Assembly: GCF_013032855.1 (NCBI RefSeq) | Contig: NZ_WQDA01000005.1 | Coordinates: forward strand, 186,001-250,000 | Source of the DNA: Ruegeria arenilitoris | Lineage (GTDB): Bacteria; Pseudomonadota; Alphaproteobacteria; Rhodobacterales; Rhodobacteraceae | Direction of reading: 5' to 3' | DNA: 64,000 bases | Part shown: piece by piece, positions 1 to 8,733 of the stretch | How the letters are laid out: every line of letters begins with the position of its first letter | Numbering within the stretch: position 1 is the first letter of the stretch | Position numbers and translations under genes: made by a program | The notes under the pieces: generated by a model | What the model was told of the DNA's origin: nothing | The model's input: only the letters and a program-made list of their open reading frames with translations | The model's database searches: none

Positions 1-67
1 GAATGGCGGTGATGTCGGATTGGGACAGATGCTCGATGCCAAGTAGGTGACGATGGGCGAAACGCAT
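1..67 (-). CDS. pyrB: Aspartate carbamoyltransferase catalytic subunit, N-terminal fragment (partial)
   Basis: Only the first 22 codons are in the window; the gene runs off the left edge. The visible residues include FAHRHLLGIEHLS followed by QSDIT. This is the N-terminus I recall for alphaproteobacterial PyrB, which condenses carbamoyl phosphate with aspartate in pyrimidine synthesis. The ATG at 67 has an AGGAG ribosome site 8 bases upstream (complement of 76-80), which supports the start. The secreted Cys-rich gene lies just upstream on the same strand and could share its transcript. The call rests on a short N-terminal signature, so the identity is likely but not certain. Confidence 0.7.
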   Translation of the reverse strand, partial: MRFAHRHLLGIEHLSQSDITAI

Positions 68-132
68 GGGCCGGGCTCCTGTCTGACAGTCGCGCCGCTT
101 ATAGAAAGCGCAGCGCGTCGGGGCAACTGGAG

Positions 133-747
133 TCAGTCCCCATCGGGCAGTTTCTCGCATCCGCCTTCGGGCAGGCACCGCTCGCCGGGTCTGCACCACT
201 TGCCGTATCCGCAATCGACGGACTTTCTGGGCACGCAGCCCTGATTGGCCGAGCATTTGAACCCGGTGCGGCATTGCGATCCGGTCTCTGCGCACAGATA
301 CCAGCCGGGGCGCGTACAGCCGCCGCCCGGCAGGCAGGTCGAACCGGCTGCGCAGGTCCGCCCGTCGTCGCAGGGTGTTGCCGGTTTCGGTGAGGGGTCG
401 AAATCCGGCGAACTGCGCTCGCATTCGCCGCGCGCGTTGCAGAAGGACCCGCTGGGGCAATCCAGCCGCGAGGCGCATTTGTTCGCGCCCGCGGGCGCAC
501 ATCGGGTGCCCCCGGCCACGCATTTCTCGAACGGTCCGCAGGACCGCCCGCCGCCGCAATAGGTGCCCCCGGCCTGAATGCAGAACCCGTCATAGCTGCA
601 GCGCTGGCCGACCGAGCAGCATTTCAGACCGCACTGAAACTGGCCCCCACGGCATTGGCCTTGATTGTTGAGAAACGACTGCGCCTCCGACCCGCCGGGC
701 AGCAGGGCGAACAGAGTGATCAGCAGAAGGCCCAGGGTTCGCGTCAT
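133..747 (-). CDS. Secreted Cys-rich tandem-repeat protein
   Basis: This is a 204-residue protein of unknown function. Residues 1-22 form a signal peptide (MTRTLGLLLITLF... ending GSEA), so the ATG at 747 is chosen over a longer frame reaching 834. The mature part has 26 cysteines in about six modules of four Cys, mostly spaced C-x5-C-x5-C-x5-C: residues 39-56, 64-83, 91-109, 126-144, 152-171 and 179-197. A Pro-rich linker at about 110-125 splits them three and three. The pattern implies a disulfide-rich exported protein resembling small knottin or EGF-like folds, but I recognise no family. It is divergent from the uracil-DNA glycosylase gene and upstream of pyrB. Confidence 0.8.
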   Translation of the reverse strand: MTRTLGLLLITLFALLPGGSEAQSFLNNQGQCRGGQFQCGLKCCSVGQRCSYDGFCIQAGGTYCGGGRSCGPFEKCVAGGTRCAPAGANKCASRLDCPSGSFCNARGECERSSPDFDPSPKPATPCDDGRTCAAGSTCLPGGGCTRPGWYLCAETGSQCRTGFKCSANQGCVPRKSVDCGYGKWCRPGERCLPEGGCEKLPDGD

Positions 748-832
748 GACGGGGACCATCGTCGGCCCGGCAATGCGCCAAGGCAAGGCCAATTTGCTTT
801 CCCTTCCCGCAAAGCTGAGTAGATTGATGGTC

Positions 833-1600
833 ATGGAATCGGCCCTTGACCCTTACACCGCGCGTGCCCTGCTGGAATGGCAGGTTGAGCTGGGCGTAAC
901 CGACGCGATCGTCGACGCGCCGGTTGACCGCTATGCATTGCCGGATACCGCGCCAAAGGTCAAAAAATCCGCCGTAGCGCAGCCCGCAGTGCAGAAGCCC
1001 GCCAAGGCGGATCCGGTGGTCGAGGCAAAGAAGGCTGCGTCTGCGGCATCGTCTCTGGATCAGCTGCGCGCCGCTATGGAGGCGTTCGAACACTGCGATC
1101 TGAAGCGTGGCGCGCGACAGTTGGTCTTTGCTGATGGGACACCCGGTGCGCCGGTCATGATCGTCGGTGAGGCCCCGGGCCGTGACGAAGACCGCGCTGG
1201 AAAGCCGTTCGTTGGCCGCGCCGGGCAGCTGCTGGATCGGATGCTGGCCGCGATCGATATGGACCGCGCCCAAAACGTCTACATCACCAATGTCCTGCCG
1301 TGGCGTCCGCCGCAGAACCGGGACCCGCGGCCGGACGAGATCGCGATGATGCAGCCGTTTTTGGAACGGCACGTGGCCCTGTCCAAGCCAAACGTCCTGG
1401 TGGTGATGGGCAATATCAGCTGCCAGGCGGTTCTGAACAAGCGCGGCATCACGCGGCTTCGCGGGCAGTGGGATCAGGCGCTGAATCTGCCGGTTCTGCC
1501 CATGCTGCACCCCGCCTATCTGCTGCGCCAGCCCCATGCCAAGCGCCAGGCCTGGGCCGATCTGTTGGATCTGCGCGCATATTTGGAGAACAAGGAATGA
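833..1600 (+). CDS. Uracil-DNA glycosylase, family-4-like
   Basis: The product (255 aa) should remove uracil from DNA in base-excision repair. The catalytic domain starts near residue 85 and carries the family-4 motif GEAPGRDED, then [16 protein letters not shown], and a C-terminal HPAYLLRQP motif. Residues 40-75 are a Lys/Ala-rich linker. Start MESALD at 833 is chosen; an ATG at 827 is also in frame. Family-4 enzymes usually bind a [4Fe-4S] cluster through four cysteines, but only two Cys are visible here (EHC near 88 and NISC), so the cluster may be absent. The stop codon overlaps the next start in ATGA. Confidence 0.9.
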   Translation: MESALDPYTARALLEWQVELGVTDAIVDAPVDRYALPDTAPKVKKSAVAQPAVQKPAKADPVVEAKKAASAASSLDQLRAAMEAFEHCDLKRGARQLVFADGTPGAPVMIVGEAPGRDEDRAGKPFVGRAGQLLDRMLAAIDMDRAQNVYITNVLPWRPPQNRDPRPDEIAMMQPFLERHVALSKPNVLVVMGNISCQAVLNKRGITRLRGQWDQALNLPVLPMLHPAYLLRQPHAKRQAWADLLDLRAYLENKE

Positions 1601-2196
1601 AGATTCTGGCCTTTTCCGACCTGCACATGGCCCGCAATCGGGCTGCGGAACTGGTGGCAGCCAGCGTCGAAGCTGACCTGGTGATCGGCGCGGGTGACTA
1701 TTGCAACATGCGTCAGGGTCTGGACGAGGCGATGGATATGCTTTCCGGCATTTCCGCGCCGATGGTTCTGGTTCCCGGCAACGCCGAAAACGCCGAGGAG
1801 CTGGCGGCAGCTGTGCCGGACGGCGTGCATGTGCTGCACGGAACAGGGATGACCGTGGACGGGCTGCGCCTGTTCGGACTTGGCTATGGCGTACCGGTCA
1901 CGCCATTTGGTGACTGGTCCTGCGACCTGACCGAAGCCGAGGCGGCAGAGCTGCTCAATCGCTGCGCATCGGCGGACATCCTGATCACGCATGCCCCGCC
2001 CAAGGGCAAAGGCGACCGGACCTCGCAGGGGCAGTCGATCGGATCGAGCGCGGTGCGCGACGCGGTGGAACGGATTCAACCTGACTTTGCTCTGTGCGGT
2101 CATATCCACGACAGCTGGGGTTATCGCGGCGAGATCGGTCGCACCCGGATCGCGAACCTGGGGCCCAAGGTGAATTGGTTCGAGGTCGATCCATGA
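1597..2196 (+). CDS. Metallophosphoesterase (calcineurin-like)
   Basis: This 199-residue cytoplasmic protein has the ordered metal-binding motifs of calcineurin-like phosphoesterases: FSDLH at 6-10, GAGDYC near 31-36, PGNAE near 60, THAPPKG near 131 and GHIHDSWG near 168. The substrate cannot be told from sequence; YfcE-like or nucleotide phosphodiesterase activity is possible. The start overlaps the glycosylase stop (ATGA at 1597-1600) and its stop overlaps the LysE-family start (2193-2196), so the three genes are translationally coupled. The length is normal for the small single-domain members. Confidence 0.88.
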   Translation: MKILAFSDLHMARNRAAELVAASVEADLVIGAGDYCNMRQGLDEAMDMLSGISAPMVLVPGNAENAEELAAAVPDGVHVLHGTGMTVDGLRLFGLGYGVPVTPFGDWSCDLTEAEAAELLNRCASADILITHAPPKGKGDRTSQGQSIGSSAVRDAVERIQPDFALCGHIHDSWGYRGEIGRTRIANLGPKVNWFEVDP

Positions 2197-2813
2197 TCGA
2201 ATACGCAACGCTGTTGACCTTCATCCCAGCCGCCATAGCGCTGAACATGACGCCGGGGGCTGACATGATGTTCTGCTTCGGGCTTGGGCTTCGGTCGGGC
2301 GCCCGATCGGCCATCGTGGCCAGTGCCGGTGTCTCGACTGGTCTGATGGTTCATGTTCTGCTGGCTGGGCTGGGACTTGGCGCGGCGGTCGCGACTATGC
2401 CCTGGCTGTTCGACGTCATTCGCTGGCTGGGCGTGGCCTACCTGCTGTATCTGGCCTGGGGCACCATCCGGAACGGTGCGGTCCGGACTGACGCTCCAAT
2501 GCAGCCTTCGGGCCATGCCTTTCGCGAGGGGATGCTGGTCAACATGACGAATCCCAAGATCATTCTGTTTGTTCTGGCTTTCATCCCGCAATTCGTATCG
2601 CCGGCCAACGGATCGGTTCTGGCTCAGTTTCTGCTGCTGGGCGCGATCATCGCTGTGGGCGGGTTCGTCGTGAATGCCCTGGTGGGGTCATTTGCCGGCG
2701 GCGCCGGGCGAGCGCTGATTTCAAGCCCGCGGGCGTCGCGAATTCTCGGCTGGGTCAGTGGCGGCGTGTTCGTCGCGCTGGCGGCCCGGCTGGCCATCAT
2801 GGAAAGAGCCTGA
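2193..2813 (+). CDS. LysE-family translocator (amino-acid exporter)
   Basis: The product is a 206-residue inner-membrane protein with about six hydrophobic segments. The family signature NMTPGADMMFCFGLGLRSG lies near residues 14-32, followed by GLMVHVLLAGLGLG, and MTNPKIILFVLAFIPQF sits mid-protein. LysE/RhtB proteins export amino acids or related metabolites; the substrate here is unknown. The start ATGA overlaps the phosphoesterase stop, and the next gene (moaB) begins six bases after this stop, so it sits inside a tight operon. Confidence 0.9.
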   Translation: MIEYATLLTFIPAAIALNMTPGADMMFCFGLGLRSGARSAIVASAGVSTGLMVHVLLAGLGLGAAVATMPWLFDVIRWLGVAYLLYLAWGTIRNGAVRTDAPMQPSGHAFREGMLVNMTNPKIILFVLAFIPQFVSPANGSVLAQFLLLGAIIAVGGFVVNALVGSFAGGAGRALISSPRASRILGWVSGGVFVALAARLAIMERA

Positions 2814-2819
2814 CACGAC

Positions 2820-3362
2820 ATGTCCCGAATTGATGAAACCATGGAATTCATCCCCATCCGCATCGCTGTTCTGACCGTATCGGACACGCGGTCACTGGCC
2901 GAAGATCGTTCGGGGCAAACGTTGGTCGATCGGATCGAGCGTGCGGGGCACACCGTGGCCGACCGCAAGATCATTCAGGACGAGCGCGCCCAGATCGCCG
3001 AGCAGTTGCGGGCGTGGGTCGCCGACCCCGAGATTGACGTGGTGATCTCGACCGGCGGCACCGGCTTGACCGGGCGCGATGTCACGGTCGAGGCGCATCG
3101 CGATGTCTACGAAAAGGAAATCGAGGCTTTTGGCACCGTGTTCACTCTGATTTCGATTGAGAAGATCGGAACCTCGGCGGTGCAGTCGCGGGCCACAGGT
3201 GGCGTCGCCGGCGGAACCTATCTGTTTGCCCTGCCGGGCAGCCCGGGGGCCTGCAAGGATGCCTGGGACGGCATTTTGGAAAAACAGCTGGATTATCGCC
3301 ACCGGCCCTGCAATTTCGTGGAAATCATGCCCAGATTGGACGAACATCTGCGACGGAAGTAG
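2820..3362 (+). CDS. moaB: Molybdenum cofactor biosynthesis protein B
   Basis: A 180-residue MoaB/Mog-type protein. MoaB proteins adenylylate molybdopterin before molybdenum insertion. Visible signatures are IAVLTVSDTRS near 15-25, the STGGTGLTGRDVT loop near 77-89 and FALPGSPGACKDAWDGIL near 138-155. It is the last gene of the run starting with the glycosylase. Other Moco genes (fdhD, mobA, mobB, moeA) lie about 16 kb away at 18893-22269, so the pathway is split within this window. The start at 2820 follows the exporter stop by six bases; a second Met at codon 8 is possible. Confidence 0.92.
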   Translation: MSRIDETMEFIPIRIAVLTVSDTRSLAEDRSGQTLVDRIERAGHTVADRKIIQDERAQIAEQLRAWVADPEIDVVISTGGTGLTGRDVTVEAHRDVYEKEIEAFGTVFTLISIEKIGTSAVQSRATGGVAGGTYLFALPGSPGACKDAWDGILEKQLDYRHRPCNFVEIMPRLDEHLRRK

Positions 3363-3469
3363 ACTGGTCGTACGTTTAACGGCTCATAACCGCCTTGTGG
3401 GTTGGTATTTTTTCCGGCCCGGCTACCTATTTATAGACGGCGTCCCGTTGCAACCGGAGTGAAAGATCT

Positions 3470-4924
3470 ATGCGATTTCTGCGGCAGAGCCTTATCGGTG
3501 TCTTTCTGGCATCCCTGATGCTTGCGCTGTTGATTGTCGCGGCGCAGATGATCACCGGCGCAGTGCAAGAGGTCATGACCCGCGACAACAAACCCCCGCA
3601 GGCGCGCGAACGCGTGTTCGCCGTCACGGTTCAGAAGGCCGAGCCACAAACCGCCACCCCCTATCTGGAAGCATTCGGCGAAGTTCAAAGCCGCAGGCGT
3701 CTGGAATTGCGGGCGGCGCTGGGCGGCCGCGTCATCGGGCTGGCGGAAAACTTCGAGGATGGCGGGGTTGTGCGCGCAGGCGAAGTTCTGGTTGAGCTGG
3801 ACCCGGCCGATGCGCAGGCGGCGCTGGACCGGGCGCGGTCGGACCTGCTGGATGCCCAGTTTGAAGAACGCGATGCCGAACGCGCCCTGCTTTTGGCGCA
3901 GGATGAATTGAAGGCCGCCGAATCCCAATCGGATTTGCGGGAACGGGCCCTGCAGCGTCAGAAGGATTTGCTGGACCGTGGCGTGGGTGCGACCGCCAGC
4001 GTTGAAGAGGCCGAATTGGCCGCGGCCTCGGCCCGGCAAACCGTGTTGTCGCGCCGTATCGCTTTGGCGCAGGCCGAGTCCCGCGTCGATCAGGCGACGA
4101 CGTTGCTGGCGCGGGCCCGTATCGCTTTGGAATCGGCGGAACGCGATCTGGAAGACATGACCATCCGCGCCCGGTTCGACGGGACGCTGACGGGTGTCAC
4201 GCTGGTTGAAGGGCGCCTGGTCACGGCCAATGAAAAGCTGGCCGAACTGGTCGACCCGTTTGCGCTGGAGGTCGCGTTCCGTGTTTCGACCGCGCAATAC
4301 GTGCGGTTGCTGGACGATCAGGGCAAGCTGATCCCGGCACCGGTGACCATCTCGCTTGAGGTGACGGGCACGGACCTGAGCGCCACCGGTCGGATCAGCC
4401 GCGACAGCGGGTCGGCCGGCGAGGGCCAGACCGGCCGGTTGCTTTATGCCCGGCTTGATGACGCGCCGGGGTTCAAGCCCGGCGATTTCGTGACCGTTTC
4501 GGTCGAGGAACAGCCGCTGGATAATGTCGTGCGTCTCCCGTCTTCGGTTCTGGATGCGCAAGGCACAGTGCTGGTGCTGGGCGACGACGACCGGCTGGAA
4601 ACGCTCCCGGTCGAACTGGTGCGCCGGCAAGGGGACGAAGTGCTGCTGCGCGGCGCCGGGCTGGAAGGGCGCGAAGTCGTTGTGGGTCGGACCCCGCTGC
4701 TGGGGTCGGGGGTCCGCGTGCGCCCGGTTCGCATCGAAGACAGCGCCGCGGTCGAGCCGGACATGGTCGAGCTGACGGACGAGCACCGCGCGCGGTTGGT
4801 GGCGCAGGTCGAGGCCAGCGACCGCATGTCCCAGGACGCCAAGACCCGTGTTCTTGCTCAGTTGAGCGAGGCGAAGGTGCCGTCGTCTCTGCTGCGGCGG
4901 CTTGAAAACCGGGCCGGGGGATAG
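3470..4924 (+). CDS. RND efflux system periplasmic adaptor (MFP) subunit
   Basis: This 484-residue membrane-fusion protein should bridge an inner-membrane RND pump to an outer-membrane channel. An N-terminal hydrophobic anchor occupies residues 8-28. A biotinyl-lipoyl-like half domain follows (FGEVQSRRRLELRAALGGRV, near 68-87), then a long Ala/Glu/Arg/Gln-rich coiled-coil hairpin at roughly 110-215 and the second half with RARFDGTLTGVTLVEG. The C-terminus is extended beyond typical AcrA length and acidic. The RBS CCGGAGTGAAAG precedes the ATG. Only five bases separate it from the pump gene. The transported compounds are not evident. Confidence 0.9.
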   Translation: MRFLRQSLIGVFLASLMLALLIVAAQMITGAVQEVMTRDNKPPQARERVFAVTVQKAEPQTATPYLEAFGEVQSRRRLELRAALGGRVIGLAENFEDGGVVRAGEVLVELDPADAQAALDRARSDLLDAQFEERDAERALLLAQDELKAAESQSDLRERALQRQKDLLDRGVGATASVEEAELAAASARQTVLSRRIALAQAESRVDQATTLLARARIALESAERDLEDMTIRARFDGTLTGVTLVEGRLVTANEKLAELVDPFALEVAFRVSTAQYVRLLDDQGKLIPAPVTISLEVTGTDLSATGRISRDSGSAGEGQTGRLLYARLDDAPGFKPGDFVTVSVEEQPLDNVVRLPSSVLDAQGTVLVLGDDDRLETLPVELVRRQGDEVLLRGAGLEGREVVVGRTPLLGSGVRVRPVRIEDSAAVEPDMVELTDEHRARLVAQVEASDRMSQDAKTRVLAQLSEAKVPSSLLRRLENRAGG

Positions 4925-4929
4925 GCGCC

Positions 4930-7900
4930 ATGATGCGCGAGATCCCGGGCGCGGCCAGCGGCATCCTCAGCTATTTCACGCGTCACCGGACCATTGCCAA
5001 CCTTCTGCTGGTGGTCATGCTGGTCCTTGGCGCGGCTTCGGCGCCGAACATGCGGGCGCAGTTCTTTCCGGACGTGATCCTGGAACGGGTCAATGTCAAC
5101 GTCGAATGGGATGGTGCGGGGCCCGAGGATGTGGACAACGGGATTGTCCAGATCCTTGAACCTGCATTGCTGGCGGTCGAAGGCGTTGCCAGCACCGAGT
5201 CGACCTCTCGCGAAGGATCGGCCCGCATCGCGCTGGAGTTTGAACCCAACTGGGACATGAGCCGCGCCGTCGAAGAAGTGCGCACCGCGGTCGACAGCGT
5301 GACCAACCTGCCTGAGGACGCCGAAGAACCGTCCATCCGGCGGGCCGCGTGGCGAGACCGGGTGACGGATGTTGTCCTCACCGGCCCGATCGAGACCGGG
5401 CAGCTGGCCAAATTCACGGATGAGTTGATCAATCGGCTGTTCGCTGCCGGTGTCACGCGGACCACGATCCGCGGCCTTGCGGCCCCACGCATCGTGGTCG
5501 AAGTTCCCACCGCGCAGTTGATCGCCAACGACATCACCCTGTCCGAGATCGCCTCGGCGGTCGCGGCCGAGGTCACGGCCAATCCGGCCGGGGACGTGAC
5601 CGGAGCAAACGCCCGGATCCGCACCGGTGTCGAAAAGCGCACCCCGGAAGAGATCGAGCGCATCGCTTTGCGCACCTATCCGGACGGGTCCAAGCTGGTG
5701 GTCGGCGATGTCGCGCAGATCCGGGTCGAGGGCGTCACCCGCAATCGCAGCTATTTCGTGGGCGAAAATCCGGCCATGTCCGTCCGGGTGGACCGGTCGA
5801 ACCTGGGGGACGCGATCGACATTCAGCACACGGTCGAGGATGTGGTCGCCGAGATGCAGGCGAGCCTGCCGGATGGTATCTCGGTCGAGCTGATCCGTAC
5901 CCGGGCGCAGGCCATCACCGACCGGTTGGACATTCTGATCGACAACGGGCTGGTCGGGCTGGGCCTGGTGGTGTGCCTGCTGTTCCTCTTCTTGAATGCG
6001 CGCATCGCATTCTGGGTCGCGGCCGGTATCCCGGTGGCCATGTCGGCGGCCATCGCCTTCATGTATATCGGCGGGCTGTCGATCAACATGGTCTCGTTGT
6101 TCGGACTTATCATCACGCTGGGTATCGTGGTGGATGATGCGATCGTGGTGGGGGAACACGCCGATTTCCGGGCCCGCCGTCTGGGCGAGCCACCGGTCGT
6201 TGCCGCCGAGCGCGCCGCCCGGCGCATGGCGATGCCGGTTTTTGCGGCCACGGTCACGACCGTGATCGCCTTTTTCGGTCTGACTGCCATTGGCGGACGG
6301 TTCGGAGAGCTGATCCGGGACATTCCCTTTACGGTGATCGCTGTACTGATCGCCTCGTTGATCGAGTGTTTTCTGATCCTGCCGAACCACATGGCGCATG
6401 CCATCGCACATTCGGCCAAGGAACACTGGTATGACTGGCCCAACCGGGTTGTGAACAGGGGTTTTCGCTGGGTGCGCGACACTCTTTTCCGACCTTTGGT
6501 GGCGTGGGCAATCTGGGCGCGATACGTGGTCGTGGCCCTGATGATCGCCATTCTGGCCAGCCAGATAGCGCTGTTCATCAAGGGCGACGTCAATTGGCGG
6601 TTTTTCAACGCGCCCGAGCGGGGCTCGGTCACCGGCAATTTCATCATGGCCGAAGGCGCTACCCGCGCCGACACGATCGAAATGATGCACATTCTGCAGC
6701 GCGCCACCGAAGAGCTGGGCCAGATCTACGAAGAACGCCACGGTCGCAACCCGATCGACTATGTTCTGGCCGAGATCGGGGGCAGCGCCGGCTATGGTCT
6801 GTCCGCCGCCGATGGCAAGGATGGCGATTTGCTGGGCGGTATCTCGATCGAGCTGATCGATGCCGACCTGCGACCTTATTCCAGCTTTGAATTCGTGGGC
6901 GAGCTGCAGGAATTCGTGCCGCGCCATCCCAAGGTCGAATTGCTGACGTTCCGCGGCTGGCGCTCGGGTCCGGGTGGTGATGCCATCGACGTGCAGCTTT
7001 TCGGCGCGGACGTGAACACACTGAAATCCGCGTCCGAGGCCCTGCAGGCGGAACTGTCGAAATACCCCGAGGTTTCAGCGCTGGAAGACAATCTGGCCTA
7101 TGACAAGGAAGAATACATTCTGGATCTGACGGCACAGGGTGAGGCGCTGGGTTTCCGCATCGAGACATTGGGCAGGGTTCTGCGTCACCGTTTGAACGGG
7201 ATCGAGGCGGCGACATTCCCCGACGGTCCTCGCAGCGCCGAGATCCGGGTCGAACTGCCGGAAAGCGAGCTGACCGCAGATTTCCTGGAACGCACGTTGA
7301 TGCGGTCACCGGACGGGGTCTATGTCCCGCTGGCTGACATCGTCTCGGTCAAGCGCGAGTCGGGGTTCTCGACGGTGCGCCGGGAAAATGGCCTGCGGGT
7401 GATCGCAGTGAACGGGGACATATCAGAGGATGACCCGGCCCAGGCCGCGGAAATCACCCGCGCCATGCGCGAGGAAATCCTGCCGGATATCGCCGCCGAG
7501 TATCAGGTCGAGTGGCGCATGGCCGGTCTGAGCGAACAGGAGGACGAGTTCCTGACCGAGGCGCGTACCGGTCTGATCCTGTGCCTGACCGGAATCTATC
7601 TTGTTCTGGCGTGGATCTTCGCCAGTTGGACAAGGCCGCTGGTGGTGATGGCGATCATTCCCTTTGGTCTGGTCGGCACCATCTGGGGGCATTACATCTG
7701 GGGTGTTCCGCTAAGCATGTTCACGGTCGTCGGCCTGTTGGGCATGACCGGGATCATCATCAATGACTCGATCGTTTTGATAACGACCATTGATGGGTAT
7801 CAGCAGGATCGCGGGCTGGTGCCCTCGATCATAGAAGGCACCGCTGACCGGTTGCGGCCGGTGATGCTGACCACGCTGACGACGGTGATGGGGCTGGCCC

Positions 7901-8331
7901 CGTTGCTGTACGAAGGGTCGCAGCAGGCGCAATTCCTCAAACCCACGGTGATCACGCTGGTCTACGGGCTCGGGTTCGGCATGGTGCTGGTGCTGCTCCT
8001 GGTTCCCGCGTTGCTGGCGATCCTGAGTGATATCTCTCGCCCGATGACGGCGATGCGCCGCGCCTTGCGGGCGCCGGACAAGGTGGTCCGGGTCGCGGCC
8101 GCGGGGACGGGCGGTGCGATGATCCTCTGGCTGCTGGTCACCATGGTCTGGCCGGTTCTGGCCGGCGCGCCGCTGGGTGTGCTGTCCGGGCTGTACGGCG
8201 GCGAGGACGGTCTGGCGTTGCTGAGAATGGGGCTGGGAGCGTTCGCGGCCGGTGCGGTTGCCATTCTGGTCGTCAGCCTGATCGTGTCCGGGGCGCTTTA
8301 TGTCAGGCTTTCATCCCGGGCCAGTGCCTGA
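4930..8331 (+). CDS. RND efflux pump permease (AcrB/HAE-type)
   Basis: A 1133-residue inner-membrane proton/drug antiporter. It has an N-terminal membrane segment (residues 20-40), two large periplasmic loops and two six-helix bundles. The proton-relay pair appears as GIVVDDAIVV near residues 397-406, and the matching half-site in the second bundle is GMTGIIINDSIVLITTI near 940. About 90 residues after the usual end include two further hydrophobic segments (WLLVTMVWPVLAG and AVAILVVSLIVSG), an extension that is unusual for AcrB. The start could be Met1 or Met2. The 3' end overlaps the convergent NUDIX gene by 34 bases. Confidence 0.93.
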   Translation: MMREIPGAASGILSYFTRHRTIANLLLVVMLVLGAASAPNMRAQFFPDVILERVNVNVEWDGAGPEDVDNGIVQILEPALLAVEGVASTESTSREGSARIALEFEPNWDMSRAVEEVRTAVDSVTNLPEDAEEPSIRRAAWRDRVTDVVLTGPIETGQLAKFTDELINRLFAAGVTRTTIRGLAAPRIVVEVPTAQLIANDITLSEIASAVAAEVTANPAGDVTGANARIRTGVEKRTPEEIERIALRTYPDGSKLVVGDVAQIRVEGVTRNRSYFVGENPAMSVRVDRSNLGDAIDIQHTVEDVVAEMQASLPDGISVELIRTRAQAITDRLDILIDNGLVGLGLVVCLLFLFLNARIAFWVAAGIPVAMSAAIAFMYIGGLSINMVSLFGLIITLGIVVDDAIVVGEHADFRARRLGEPPVVAAERAARRMAMPVFAATVTTVIAFFGLTAIGGRFGELIRDIPFTVIAVLIASLIECFLILPNHMAHAIAHSAKEHWYDWPNRVVNRGFRWVRDTLFRPLVAWAIWARYVVVALMIAILASQIALFIKGDVNWRFFNAPERGSVTGNFIMAEGATRADTIEMMHILQRATEELGQIYEERHGRNPIDYVLAEIGGSAGYGLSAADGKDGDLLGGISIELIDADLRPYSSFEFVGELQEFVPRHPKVELLTFRGWRSGPGGDAIDVQLFGADVNTLKSASEALQAELSKYPEVSALEDNLAYDKEEYILDLTAQGEALGFRIETLGRVLRHRLNGIEAATFPDGPRSAEIRVELPESELTADFLERTLMRSPDGVYVPLADIVSVKRESGFSTVRRENGLRVIAVNGDISEDDPAQAAEITRAMREEILPDIAAEYQVEWRMAGLSEQEDEFLTEARTGLILCLTGIYLVLAWIFASWTRPLVVMAIIPFGLVGTIWGHYIWGVPLSMFTVVGLLGMTGIIINDSIVLITTIDGYQQDRGLVPSIIEGTADRLRPVMLTTLTTVMGLAPLLYEGSQQAQFLKPTVITLVYGLGFGMVLVLLLVPALLAILSDISRPMTAMRRALRAPDKVVRVAAAGTGGAMILWLLVTMVWPVLAGAPLGVLSGLYGGEDGLALLRMGLGAFAAGAVAILVVSLIVSGALYVRLSSRASA

Positions 8332-8729
8332 GACAGAAGGTCGGGCACCCGGGCGCTCATGGCAAGGTCGCGGTCCAGCACCTGCCGGATTGGGAACCAA
8401 CGCGCATCCTGCGCATCATCCGCTGCGACCGGAGTGCCGGATCCGAAGCGGCAGGACACGCCGACCAGCAAATAGTGGGCGGTGATCTGTCCGGCCGAAT
8501 CCCGGACCAGCAGATCAAGGTTGCCCAGATATGCCTGCGGGGTTGCTTCGATACCGGTTTCTTCCATCAACTCGCGCGCGGCGGCCTGCAAGACGGTTTC
8601 GCCCCACTCCACATGGCCGCCCGGAAATCCCCAGAGACCGGCATCGGGGGCCTTGCTGCGTTGCACCAGCAGGACATGGCCCTGATCTACGACAACCGCC
8701 AGTGCGCCGATCCGGGGAACCTGCTGCAT
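8298..8729 (-). CDS. NUDIX hydrolase
   Basis: A 143-residue protein with a perfect NUDIX box at residues 38-60 (G-x5-E-x7-RELMEETGI), which binds the metal for hydrolysis of nucleoside diphosphates linked to another moiety. The substrate is unknown; ADP-ribose, NADH or oxidised nucleotides are all possible. I chose the start MQQVPRIG at 8729, four bases after the stop of the upstream DsbD-like gene, because the longer frame merely reads into that gene. It is likely co-transcribed with that gene and is convergent with the RND pump. Confidence 0.9.
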   Translation of the reverse strand: MQQVPRIGALAVVVDQGHVLLVQRSKAPDAGLWGFPGGHVEWGETVLQAAARELMEETGIEATPQAYLGNLDLLVRDSAGQITAHYLLVGVSCRFGSGTPVAADDAQDARWFPIRQVLDRDLAMSARVPDLLSQALARDESLT

Positions 8730-8733
8730 CCGC

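Noticed and set aside
4858..6927. 689-codon minus-strand open frame opposite the RND pump
   Set aside because: Shadow of the pump coding frame; no start context or family features.
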